A stretch of DNA of 64,000 nt from Bin87 sp963666865 (GTDB taxonomy: Bacteria > Chloroflexota > Dehalococcoidia > Lucifugimonadales > UBA3495), in the NCBI GenBank assembly GCA_963666865.1, contig OY763072.1, positions 2,542,001 through 2,606,000 on the forward strand. Direction: 5' to 3'. Below the pieces are notes generated by a model. The model was not told the DNA's origin, did no database searches, and was given only the letters and a program-made list of their open reading frames with translations. A program made the position numbers and the translations under genes. This document shows positions 36,564 through 43,736 of this stretch, piece after piece. Position 1 is the stretch's first letter; every line of letters begins with the position of its first letter.

Positions 36564-37376
36564 ATGGATCGGAATGGCAACCTCTCCCTGTCCAGTCCGC
36601 CCATCTCATGGCGCGTGGTTGGCTTGATCGCCGTTGTGCTGGTGTTTGGATCAGGCTGCTCCAGTGAACCACTGCCAACTCCAACACCACTGCCAACTCC
36701 AAATTTGTCACGATACCACGTTGCACCTACACCAATGGGAAAGGTATTGGCGACCAAGCCGCGATCAACCTCCCTTTCCAAATCTGAGGCGGAGCAGTAC
36801 ATGGCTTGGATCCACCAGGCTATGCGCAGAGCGGCCTACAATGACGGCACGTTCTTTGACCAGATGGACGTACTGGTTGGCTGTTACTACATCCTGGCCG
36901 CAAATACTGGTCGCCAGGTGAGCGTCCAGATTGAAGACGCTGCTACCGCCTACACGGACAACGCGATGCAATACACCTATCAGATCGCCGGTGAGAACTG
37001 GCGTGACTTCTGCCGTGTGGAGCATGGTGCCCAGGGGGAATGGGGCAAAATTGGCACTGGTAAATGGGATGCCGCTATTGGCAAGTACGGGCCAGCACCC
37101 ACGCCGTCCGCGGATGATGCTGAACGGGCGATTGCAGCCATTCATGCGAAGATGGAGCGCAATGGCACGTCCCCGACTGCGGAAGAGATCACTATGGGTT
37201 GCAACCGCCTGCTATTTGGTGGAGCAGGGGACACCAAAGAGTGGGAGATGCACGACCGGGTTTCAGAGGCGGCGGGCAGTAATTGGCCGGACTTCTGCCG
37301 TATTCATAGCGTGAAATTCAAGGCCATTGGGACGGGCAAGTGGGATGGCGCGATTGCACGGTACCGAACAGATTAA
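36564..37376 (+). CDS. Lipoprotein with two copies of an NWxDFCR / IGTGKWD repeat
   Basis: The 270-aa product has a lipoprotein signal (VVLVFGSGCSSEP) and a PTPTPLPTP linker. Two related ~85-95 residue domains follow. Each has a conserved GC (VGCYYIL, MGCNRLL), then NWRDFCRVEH or NWPDFCRIHS, then IGTGKWDAAIGKYG or IGTGKWDGAIARYR. The paired Cys in each copy suggest a disulfide outside the membrane. I do not know the family. GGGG lies seven bases before the ATG. Confidence 0.7.
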   Translation: MDRNGNLSLSSPPISWRVVGLIAVVLVFGSGCSSEPLPTPTPLPTPNLSRYHVAPTPMGKVLATKPRSTSLSKSEAEQYMAWIHQAMRRAAYNDGTFFDQMDVLVGCYYILAANTGRQVSVQIEDAATAYTDNAMQYTYQIAGENWRDFCRVEHGAQGEWGKIGTGKWDAAIGKYGPAPTPSADDAERAIAAIHAKMERNGTSPTAEEITMGCNRLLFGGAGDTKEWEMHDRVSEAAGSNWPDFCRIHSVKFKAIGTGKWDGAIARYRTD

Positions 37377-37444
37377 TTTCCCTATAAATCCCCGACCCCG
37401 ACGATGAACAGAGCGGGTTGTGAGCTGTGGGGTTCGTGAAGTGG

Positions 37445-37466
37445 CCCGGCCTGAGTTGACCGGGCT
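37445..37466. repeat. CCCGGCC...GACCGGGCT hairpin element, copy 2
   Basis: CCCGGCCTGAGTTGACCGGG folds like copy 1 at 35897 and shares CCCGGCC and TTGACCGGGCT with it. It sits 46 bp before the next small gene. Both copies precede small Cys-containing genes, so either a terminator or a shared leader element is possible. Confidence 0.45.
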
Positions 37467-37511
37467 AGTGAAATCGGGGTTCATTGGAACGAAACCGAAG
37501 GCAGGAGGGAA

Positions 37512-37763
37512 ATGATGGCAGAAGAGACGGTATGGTTCTCGGACGAAAACGTTACAATCTATCATCTCTTCTACGATTGTCAGGCAATGCATAACGTGCA
37601 CGACGATAACATAGCCGAGACAGATATTAATCTCGACAAAGACGGTCATGCTCTGCACGACGCAACAATGAGACTGTGCGGTCATTGTGATCGACGCCGA
37701 CGCCGACAGAAACGAAGCCTGAGAAGAAAACTCAGATGGATAAGAAAACAACTACGGCAGTGA
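37512..37763 (+). CDS. Small basic Cys/His protein
   Basis: The 83-aa product starts at an ATG with GGAGG five bases upstream. It reads ETVWFSDENVTIYHLFYDC, then MRLCGHCDRRRRRQKRSLRR and a basic end KLRWIRKQLRQ. The CGHC pair plus the His and Cys in the first half could hold one metal ion. It ends 12 bp inside the 3' end of the convergent next gene. Function unknown; nucleic-acid binding is a guess from the basic tail. Confidence 0.55.
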   Translation: MMAEETVWFSDENVTIYHLFYDCQAMHNVHDDNIAETDINLDKDGHALHDATMRLCGHCDRRRRRQKRSLRRKLRWIRKQLRQ

Positions 37764-38048
37764 TTGGCCGAATACAATCAGCCAGTGTTTATCGCCTTTG
37801 GGGAAGCCATCTTCGTATTCCTGAACGTGCGACAATTCAATAAGCCATAAACCGTACTGATTGGCAATTTCTACGGATCTATCTGCAACAGTCTGGTCGC
37901 CGGTGAATTTAACTGCCTGAAGTTCCAAATCGTCGTCACAATCGTCCATATAATCAATAATGTCTATACCGTTCTCCCGGAGCAAGCGAACCTTAGACGC
38001 CATAGTAGGATAGGGTTTATTCGTGGCGGTTTCTGGTTGCGTGGTCAT
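37752..38048 (-). CDS. Small hypothetical protein
   Basis: The 98-aa acidic product starts at an ATG with AGGAGA upstream. It reads MASKVRLLRENGIDIIDYMD, then DDDLELQAVKFTGDQTVADR and EIANQYGLWLIELSHVQEYE. It looks like a compact alpha/beta fold and has no membrane segment. I do not recognise a family. Its last codons overlap the plus-strand gene by 12 bp, tail to tail. Confidence 0.5.
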   Translation of the reverse strand: MTTQPETATNKPYPTMASKVRLLRENGIDIIDYMDDCDDDLELQAVKFTGDQTVADRSVEIANQYGLWLIELSHVQEYEDGFPKGDKHWLIVFGQSLP

Positions 38049-38242
38049 AGGGTCTGTTCTCCTAATTTGAATACGAGACTTGGAATATGAGGTTGCTCGG
38101 GACGGTCTGGGCGGATGTTCTAGGGCTGGCTGTGGGTCATGTGTGCTGAATTTAGAGGTTTGCTACTTTGGGTTATAATGCCCCCTCATTCTACCTGCCA
38201 CCAATGCGGGTTTCACCTTGGCGTTGGTTTAGGATGTTGATG

Positions 38243-38770
38243 TCAGGCGGCTAGAGCGACGATTTTGGAGGGGTGCCGGACGGCCATGTCAAGCATGCCG
38301 TGATATTCTCCGGCCAGCTTGGTGCCGTGGAACTCTCCCGTCGCGTCGAAACGCCAAGACTCGGGGATGCCCAGCGCGGCGTAGTCGTCCCGATTGGGTC
38401 CCGTGTCCTCGCTGCGCGTGCTCCGCGACGCCACCTCCAGCACGAAGTCCGGCGACTTCCCCTGCTCTTGCACGATGTAGCCATTGTTGGCCGCATACAG
38501 GTCTGGGTCCACGTCAAAGGCGATCAGTAGGTCGGGGACGCGGCGGGTGCGTCCGCTGGGCACGCGACACTCCGGCATCATGGTGATGAAACGCTCGGCG
38601 GTGACCAGGGTAGTACCGGGATTTACAAAGTGCTAGAGCAGGTGGTGGGTGTTGCCCGGTTGATGGAGGTGGTCGACGGTGCTCATCTTCTCGTCGTCTT
38701 GTCGTTCGGGAGGGTCGGGCAGCCGGAACCGGCCGGGGGATTTGGCGATTTTGGTGTGTGCAGTGGTCAT
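38243..38770 (-). pseudogene. Uma2-family (PD-(D/E)XK-like) protein gene with an amber codon
   Basis: Read from the ATG at 38770 the frame has 175 codons, the family's usual length, but codon 46 is TAG (38635-38633) in NTHHLL-stop-HFVNPGTT. After it comes the family core: RRVPDLLIAFDVDPD, then PDFVLEVASRSTRSED and DDYAALGIPESWRFD. Asp, then Glu-x-Ala near SPDFVLEVASRS, match the usual active site. The family is very common in cyanobacteria and Chloroflexota and poorly understood. The TAG probably comes from CAG. Confidence 0.75.
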
Positions 38771-38875
38771 GCTGAACCTCGATGGGCTTAGCGTGGAAAA
38801 CGGGCCATCTACCAGGCGGTCTGTGGACCGAATTATACGTGTACTGCCGTCGGTCCGGGTAGGACTTGGGTCACC

Positions 38876-39217
38876 TCACGCGTTCACTGCCGGCCGTTGC
38901 GGTTTTCCCGATTGCCGGTGCCTCTCGGCGCAGTCAGGGCAACGGGTTTGCCCGTCGATGGCAGTGTTGGCGCAATCCCGGCAGAGGCCGAGTTCCTTGC
39001 GCCGTTGGCGTTCCTCGGCGGCTCGTACCCGCTTGAGTTCTCGCTTTTGCTCGTTTGTGAGCTTGGGCTTCGGGGCTCGGATGGCACTCTTGCGCTTGAC
39101 GGTGCCGGACCCCTTCCTTATGGTTTGCTTGCTGACTTTGCGAGTGCGGAGCTTGGTGTTGTCCCAGTTGGCCGGCGTGGGGAGGACGAAAACGTGTTGG
39201 AGGGTACTGCCTATTGA
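38876..39217 (-). CDS. Cys-rich GLCxDC / TRCxxC protein, N-terminus missing
   Basis: On the minus strand the frame reads VFVLPTPANWDNTKLRTRKV, then KPKLTNEQKRELKRVRAAEE and GLCRDCANTAIDGQTRCPDC, then AERHRQSGKP and a TGA at 38876. The two CxxC pairs should bind zinc. No ATG, GTG or TTG exists in this frame back to the CRISPR-like repeat at 39209, so the gene's 5' end is lost or joined to foreign DNA. Its paralogue lies on the other side of the repeats, pointing away. Confidence 0.55.
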   Translation of the reverse strand, partial: SIGSTLQHVFVLPTPANWDNTKLRTRKVSKQTIRKGSGTVKRKSAIRAPKPKLTNEQKRELKRVRAAEERQRRKELGLCRDCANTAIDGQTRCPDCAERHRQSGKPQRPAVNA

Positions 39218-39358
39218 CCGCGTGTGCGGGGGAACCCGTAATAGTTAGTATTCGTTTCCGCAATGGTGTGGTCTATCCCCGCGCGTGCGGGGGAACCTTC
39301 AAGGGGGCGCTGGAATCGGCCAAGACTTGCGGTCTATCCCCGCGCGTGCGGGGGAACC
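39209..39358 (+). CRISPR. Three-repeat I-E-like CRISPR remnant without cas genes
   Basis: Two identical 28-bp repeats lie at 39270-39297 and 39331-39358. Each starts GGTCTATCCCCGCGCG and ends TGCGGGGGAACC, with the CCCCGCGCG/TGCGGGG hairpin of type I-E repeats. A degenerate copy at 39209-39236 keeps the last ~13 bases exactly and loses most of the first half. Both spacers (39237-39269 and 39298-39330) are 33 bp. No cas gene is visible in 64 kb. After the last repeat comes a tRNA 3' end rather than a leader I can recognise. Confidence 0.75.
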
Positions 39359-39359
39359 C

Positions 39360-39387
39360 AGTGGTTCGAGTCCACTACCGCCCACCA
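39360..39387 (+). other. tRNA 3' end (T arm, acceptor strand and CCA), possible attachment site
   Basis: AGTGG-TTCGAGT-CCACT forms a perfect T arm. It is followed by ACCGCCC, a discriminator A and CCA: exactly the last 28 bases of a tRNA whose 5' strand should read GGGCGGT. No 5' half is present upstream; a CRISPR repeat ends one base before. Integrases use tRNA 3' ends as targets and leave such fragments at the far end of an island. A spacer taken from a tRNA gene is the other reading. Confidence 0.7.
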
Positions 39388-39708
39388 TCTGATACTGTAG
39401 GGAGAACCTTTTTTAAAAGGGTTCAGCTCGTTGTAACACCAGCCAAAATCGACTGGGCACCACGTCGAAACAGCCAAACCGCCACCGAACGCGCTCAGAA
39501 GAACACCAGCAAACCTAAACCACCTTCTGACCCGCAGCGAGAACGGAAAAAACAAGCCAAACGGGACTTCAGGAAATCCCGCAAGTCAAGTGGGTTGTGC
39601 CTAGACTGTTCCAACAAAGCGCGCCCCGGTCGCACGAGGTGCGCCTTCTGTTCAGAAAGACAGAAATGGTACGACAGGGCCAGACGCGCTCGAGGCACGC
39701 AGAGTTGA
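39361..39708 (+). CDS. Cys-rich GLCxDC / TRCxxC protein, paralogue of the divergent gene
   Basis: The C-terminal part reads DFRKSRKSSGLCLDCSNKA, then RPGRTRCAFCSERQKWYDRA and a basic end. It shares the spacing of two CxxC pairs and the following E-R with the minus-strand gene at 38.9-39.2 kb. The only candidate start is a GTG at 39361, six bases after GGGGG of the last CRISPR repeat, and the first ~10 codons then cover the tRNA fragment. The original 5' end was therefore probably replaced. A strong terminator follows at 39770. Confidence 0.55.
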   Translation: MVRVHYRPPSDTVGRTFFKRVQLVVTPAKIDWAPRRNSQTATERAQKNTSKPKPPSDPQRERKKQAKRDFRKSRKSSGLCLDCSNKARPGRTRCAFCSERQKWYDRARRARGTQS

Positions 39709-39769
39709 ATGTACCTAATGGCGAAGGCATCGAAGCAGATTGACCGAACCAACAACTTCCGGAAAATTG

Positions 39770-39802
39770 ATAGCCGGAGCGATCATCGCTCCGGCTATTT
39801 TT
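39770..39802 (+). terminator. Rho-independent terminator
   Basis: ATAGCCGGAGCGAT and ATCGCTCCGGCTAT are a perfect 14-bp inverted repeat with one central base, followed by five T. It ends the message of the Cys-rich gene that stops at 39708. The rest of 39709-40020 shows no supported gene. Confidence 0.85.
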
Positions 39803-40020
39803 ACGCCGAAACCCGCAGCCTACTCCACCAACCGCCGAGGAGCTACAACATGGCACCGCAACGTCCAGTCCCGGCCCACGGCAGCCTGAAGACCCAACCC
39901 TAGATGGACACCCTCAGCCGGAACTCACCGCAATCCTCGAACAGTGCCTAGCCCCCTCAACTGGATGTCACCCGACATCGATGCTACTCAGGAGCACGGT
40001 GGAACGCAGAGCAAGGAACA

Positions 40021-40916
40021 TTGAAGCCGAACAAGTTGATCATCAGCCGGAAGGGCTCTGACTCGGGATCAGGAGGCTGCCCAAGCCCAATCTTCCCCGA
40101 CGGCACCATGTTCTCGTTGCCCATACCCTCTGGCGACGAGGAAGCATTCGAAGACCTTCACCACGGCGACATCGCCAACGTCGTTAGCGGCATCACCAAC
40201 GACCGCATGGGCGGGCTGGACCGAGTCCACCTTGATCCCGACCTGACTTCAAAGCGTACCGCTACCGGAAAGACCGGCCCACCTGGCAACACTGGCGAGG
40301 CATGCTCGGCCAAACCAGCATCGCCCATAGCCACCTGAACAACCAAGGCGTCAGCAGCGGCGACGTCTTCCAGTTCCTCGGCCTCTACCGCTGCGTCGGG
40401 GAAACCGCCCAAGGCTGGCGCTTCACCAAGGGAGCGCCAGAACTGCACGTGCTGTGGGTCTGGCTACAGGTCAACCAGAAGTACCGCGTCGCCGACATCG
40501 GGCCAAATGACCTCCCCTGGGCACGCCACCATCCGCACCTGGCTTCCGGCCACTACGACTACCGGAACACCGTCTACGCAGCGGTAGAGAAGCTCGAACT
40601 GGGCGTCGCCGGCGACGGGCGCGAAATCGCCGGATGGGGAATATTCCCCAAGTTCGACCAGCGACTGGTCCTGACCGACCCCAATGACGCCGGCGTTTCG
40701 AATTGGCGGCTGCCTCGGTGGTTCTATCCAGACGGCAACAAGCCGCCCCTGACCTACCACCCCGACCGCAGGCGCTGGAGACGCGACGCCGAGCACGCCT
40801 ACCTGCAGACCGTCGGCAGAGGGCAGGAGTTCGTGCTGGACGTCGCCCACTACCCCGAGACCACAGAATGGTTATCGGAACTCGTGAGCAGCCTTGGCTT
40901 CGACACGCGAAGATGA
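40021..40916 (+). pseudogene. Nmad3-like (nucleotide-modification-associated) gene with one frameshift
   Basis: The first frame reads KLIISRKGSDSGSGGCPSPI, then FPDGTMFSLPIP and DRVHLDPDL. Near 40245 the homology moves to the next frame: DFKAYRYRKDRPTWQHWRGM, then LGQTSIAHSHLNNQGVSSGD, VFQFLGLYR and a C-terminal part with HLASGHYDYRNTVYAAVEKL. The ISRKG, PSPIFPDG, HLDPDL and NQGV-GD blocks are those of the Nmad3 family, linked to DNA base modification. One extra or missing base separates the halves, so it is a pseudogene or a sequence error. The start is a TTG with AAGGA just upstream. Confidence 0.7.
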
Positions 40917-41366
40917 TGACGACGACAACCGCCTGATGGCTGCGCTGCTGTCCCGCGTAGCTATCACGGGATCCCACGTCGCAGGCTTCGCAAATGAGGG
41001 CGACTCTCGAGATCACGGTCGTCGGGACCCCAAGCCACTGATGCGACCTGACCCCTCACTCTGAGATGTCGTAGCCGCAGCGACGGAGGCGGTCCCGTCC
41101 GTGCGACCGAAGGTCAGGATCCTGTCCACCCAGCAGTGGGTCGAGCGACAGGACGGGGCAAACCCCGTTGCCCACCACAACGTCTGGCTGGCGCCGCAAA
41201 CCGCCCCGTAGGTGCAGTTCCAAACGGCCATGCCAAGGGACCTTGACTTCTCCTCCTTCGTGACTGACTCCGCCGGCCACGCGGTAAAATCCCGTCAGTT
41301 GAACGCGGATCTACGAACGCCATTTGCCGTCATCCACCGGATGTTGGCAACAGGAGGACACCGGAT
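40917..41366. other. Gap with no supported gene
   Basis: From about 41063 to 41230 the plus strand is open and reads VRPKVRILSTQQWVERQDGA, then VAHHNVWLAPQTAP, which has a coding flavour. It has no start and ends in TAG, so at most it is a scrap. I see no promoter, RNA or repeat here. Confidence 0.4.
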
Positions 41367-41564
41367 ATGTCAGACAACGACAAGACCGCCACGCCCCAGA
41401 CGGACAACCTCAATGACCAGAGGTTTGAACTCGTGGCTCAATTGCCGGGTCAGGTCAAATTTCCCGGCAAGCCGCGAAAGCGCCAGCCTCGCCCACGCCG
41501 CAACGAGGTGGAACAGCTGACGCTGCCAGGCGTCCCTGCCAGCGACGACCAAACCAAGGCATGA
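41367..41564 (+). CDS. Small hypothetical protein
   Basis: The 65-aa product starts at an ATG with AGGAGG nine bases upstream. It reads DNLNDQRFELVAQLPGQVKF, then KPRKRQPRPRRNEVEQLTLP. It is basic and Pro-rich, probably mostly disordered. No family is recognised. Confidence 0.45.
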   Translation: MSDNDKTATPQTDNLNDQRFELVAQLPGQVKFPGKPRKRQPRPRRNEVEQLTLPGVPASDDQTKA

Positions 41565-41685
41565 CCAACGCTCCAAGTTGATGCCCCTCAGGACGCTCTG
41601 AGCGGGTACTCGGCCCGCCCGCGCGTTGCCGACCTCCATGCACCGACGGCGACACCAACTGCTGAGCAGACTCGTCGGCGGTCAG

Positions 41686-42774
41686 CTACTGCCCACCGTT
41701 CCACACTTCGGCGCGCCGCATGAACACGGACGGGTCGAGGAGCCAATCGCCGTAGCCGATGCTCATCTCATCCGTCAGGAGGTCAATCCGGTCGCTGAGA
41801 CAGGCAGCCAGCTCGGAGTCGTCGACATCAAGCGTGAACCCTCCGCGTTCCACCGCTGCATCAAGGAGTGCCACCACGAAGGCATCGTAAGAAGCGTGCG
41901 CGGCATCCCGGTTGCCGACCTCGCCACGGGCCAGCGCGTCAATTCTCCCATCTGACAGCGCGGCGAGCAGCTCCGTCTCGCCCAACCGGTCGCCCAGGTA
42001 CACAATCTCCGGCATATTGTCCGCAGGCGGTCGAATCCCGCGCCTTCCTGCCAGGTTTTCCGACGCGGTGGCCGCGGTGATGAAGTAGTCCGCACTCCCG
42101 TCAGCGACGATCTCGCCACCGTGTGTGTCGATGTTCACGCCGGCGACCAGCACGCCGTCCGAGTTCGTGAGGCCCGTCAACTCCAGCAGACGCGCCTCTC
42201 CGGTAGTTCCGGCCAGCGCGCCGACCCGCACGTCCGACGTCAGGCCCTCGTAGTCTTGGAAGCGGCCTTCCTCACCGGCCCGCACCAGCAGCGACTGCCG
42301 GAAGGAGATGTGACCCAACGTGAAGACCACCGCCTCCTTTCCCTGGGCGTCGCGGGTCCGGCTGTCCAAGATCGTTATGCCGCCGCCGATGACGTCAAAT
42401 TCCGGACCTGCCGACGCCAGCCAAATTTCATCCCAGACGCCGATGCCACGCCGGGAGAAGGACACACCCACACCATCCATGGCTTCCAACGCCGTCATCA
42501 GGTCGGCTTCGTAACCCTGGTGAACGTCGAAGCCGGCGGAACCAGGCTCGCCGTCCGAGCTGTGGCTGACCGGCGCGAAGTGGGCGTAGAATCCCAACCT
42601 GAGTTCCCGACCTTCTTCCACGCATGCCTCCGGCGGTGCAACACCCGGTGCACAGGCAACCGACAGGATCAAAAGGCCGGCCACCGCCGCGGTAACCACG
42701 GCCTTCCGGTGGAAACCGCCGAAAACGGCAATGGACGCTCCGTAGCTCTTCAGTCGCCGAAGTATTACCATCAT
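41686..42774 (-). CDS. Family 3 extracellular solute-binding lipoprotein
   Basis: Such proteins bind amino acids or similar solutes outside the membrane and feed an ABC importer. The product has a lipoprotein signal (AGLLILSVACAPG) and the two-lobe fold pattern: LRLGFYAHFAPVS, then DVHQGYEADLMTALEAMDGV, FDVIGGGITI, VGALAGTTGEARLLELTG, GEIVADGSADYFITA and LLTDEMSIGYGDWLLDPSVF. The start at 42774 was chosen over an upstream one at 42840 because it gives a more compact n-region, but no good ribosome site supports either. No permease or ATPase gene is adjacent, so it may act as an orphan or sensor. I see nothing in 42841-43115. Confidence 0.75.
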   Translation of the reverse strand: MMVILRRLKSYGASIAVFGGFHRKAVVTAAVAGLLILSVACAPGVAPPEACVEEGRELRLGFYAHFAPVSHSSDGEPGSAGFDVHQGYEADLMTALEAMDGVGVSFSRRGIGVWDEIWLASAGPEFDVIGGGITILDSRTRDAQGKEAVVFTLGHISFRQSLLVRAGEEGRFQDYEGLTSDVRVGALAGTTGEARLLELTGLTNSDGVLVAGVNIDTHGGEIVADGSADYFITAATASENLAGRRGIRPPADNMPEIVYLGDRLGETELLAALSDGRIDALARGEVGNRDAAHASYDAFVVALLDAAVERGGFTLDVDDSELAACLSDRIDLLTDEMSIGYGDWLLDPSVFMRRAEVWNGGQ

Positions 42775-43115
42775 GCGCCATGACCGGAAATGGGAGAGCA
42801 GGAGAATACCTGCCCAACTCAGAGCCTGCCAAACTCTCAATCACAAACCTTCCTGAACATCACTGCCCAAGGATCCTGGGCGGACCGGACTGCATTTGAA
42901 TGACCCGACCGCAAGCGTTGTTGGCCGGAAACCGACAGTCTAAATCTTCCTTGGCCGAGAACCAGTACATCTCCCCCAATTTGGCGGCGGCCTTATTCAT
43001 GGTCATTCGCTCTCACGCCGGCATTGGTGCTGGCTCCGGCATCAGCGTTGCTGAACCGCCGCGTGAAGCCGGCAACACGATGCAGCACACTGGGCCACGA
43101 GGAGTGTCCTGACCC

Positions 43116-43493
43116 TTGAACCACACTCCCGCCCGTTACGACCTGATGGCCTGCAACCTGGTGCTGGCCTCCATCTCGGCCCTGTTGATGGCCGTCGTGG
43201 GCAGCAGCATCAAGGTGGTGCAGATCCTCCAGGGTGCGAACATCGCCGGTTTCGACATCGACCTGGGTCTCGGCGCCGCCGTCAATCCAGGTATCCTCAC
43301 GGCCTCCGTAGCCATTTTCTTCTCAATGACGGCAGCCCTGCTGTGCGTGATCCACAACCGGCTCCGCGACCGCACCTTCGGCCGAAGTTTGACGAGCGTC
43401 TGCAGCTGGCTCGCCACCATTGCGGCGTTCGCGTTCTTCATCCTGACGCTGGCGCTCGTGCCCATTGCACTGGCGGTCGAGGTCGGCCTGTGA
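43116..43493 (+). CDS. Small membrane protein, three predicted spans
   Basis: The 125-aa product has hydrophobic segments NLVLASISALLMAVVGSSI, ASVAIFFSMTAALLCVI and WLATIAAFAFFILTLALVPI. The start is TTG with GGAG 11 bases upstream; an in-frame ATG at 43146 is possible. No family is recognised. Confidence 0.55.
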   Translation: MNHTPARYDLMACNLVLASISALLMAVVGSSIKVVQILQGANIAGFDIDLGLGAAVNPGILTASVAIFFSMTAALLCVIHNRLRDRTFGRSLTSVCSWLATIAAFAFFILTLALVPIALAVEVGL

Positions 43494-43679
43494 GAAGAGT
43501 CAACCGCAATGCTGTCCGTTGGTCGATACGACCCGCTTTTGGGAGGCATGGTGCGGCGTCAGCGCCGCCGCTGATTTCAGGATGCGGGCCGATTAGCCGC
43601 TGGGCGGCTTGTCCGCCGCTTTGCAGTGTCCTGATTACTGCCACAGGGCGGTGGCCCTCGCCGGCTCTGGTAGTTCCAG

Positions 43680-43716
43680 AAATGACGCTGCACCGCGACC
43701 GCGGTGCAGCATCATT
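43680..43716. terminator. Long hairpin between convergent genes, probable bidirectional terminator
   Basis: AAATGA-C-GCTGCACCGCG and CGCGGTGCAGC-A-TCATTT pair with a single mismatch around a two-base centre. It lies between a plus-strand membrane-protein gene and the 3' end of the minus-strand FN3 gene at 43737. The A and T ends give it a short T-rich edge on both strands. Confidence 0.65.
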
Positions 43717-43736
43717 TCTGCCGAGTTCCGGTGGCC

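Noticed and set aside
27527..38635. Reading TAG as a sense codon (recoding)
   Set aside because: Intact genes here end in TAG, for example both methyltransferases and the first gene, so TAG is a normal stop.
39330..39400. A complete tRNA gene
   Set aside because: Only the T arm, acceptor 3' strand and CCA are present; the 5' 45 or so bases are CRISPR repeat sequence.
42900..43112. A 70-codon frame before the small membrane protein
   Set aside because: No ribosome site, no recognisable features and mixed composition.
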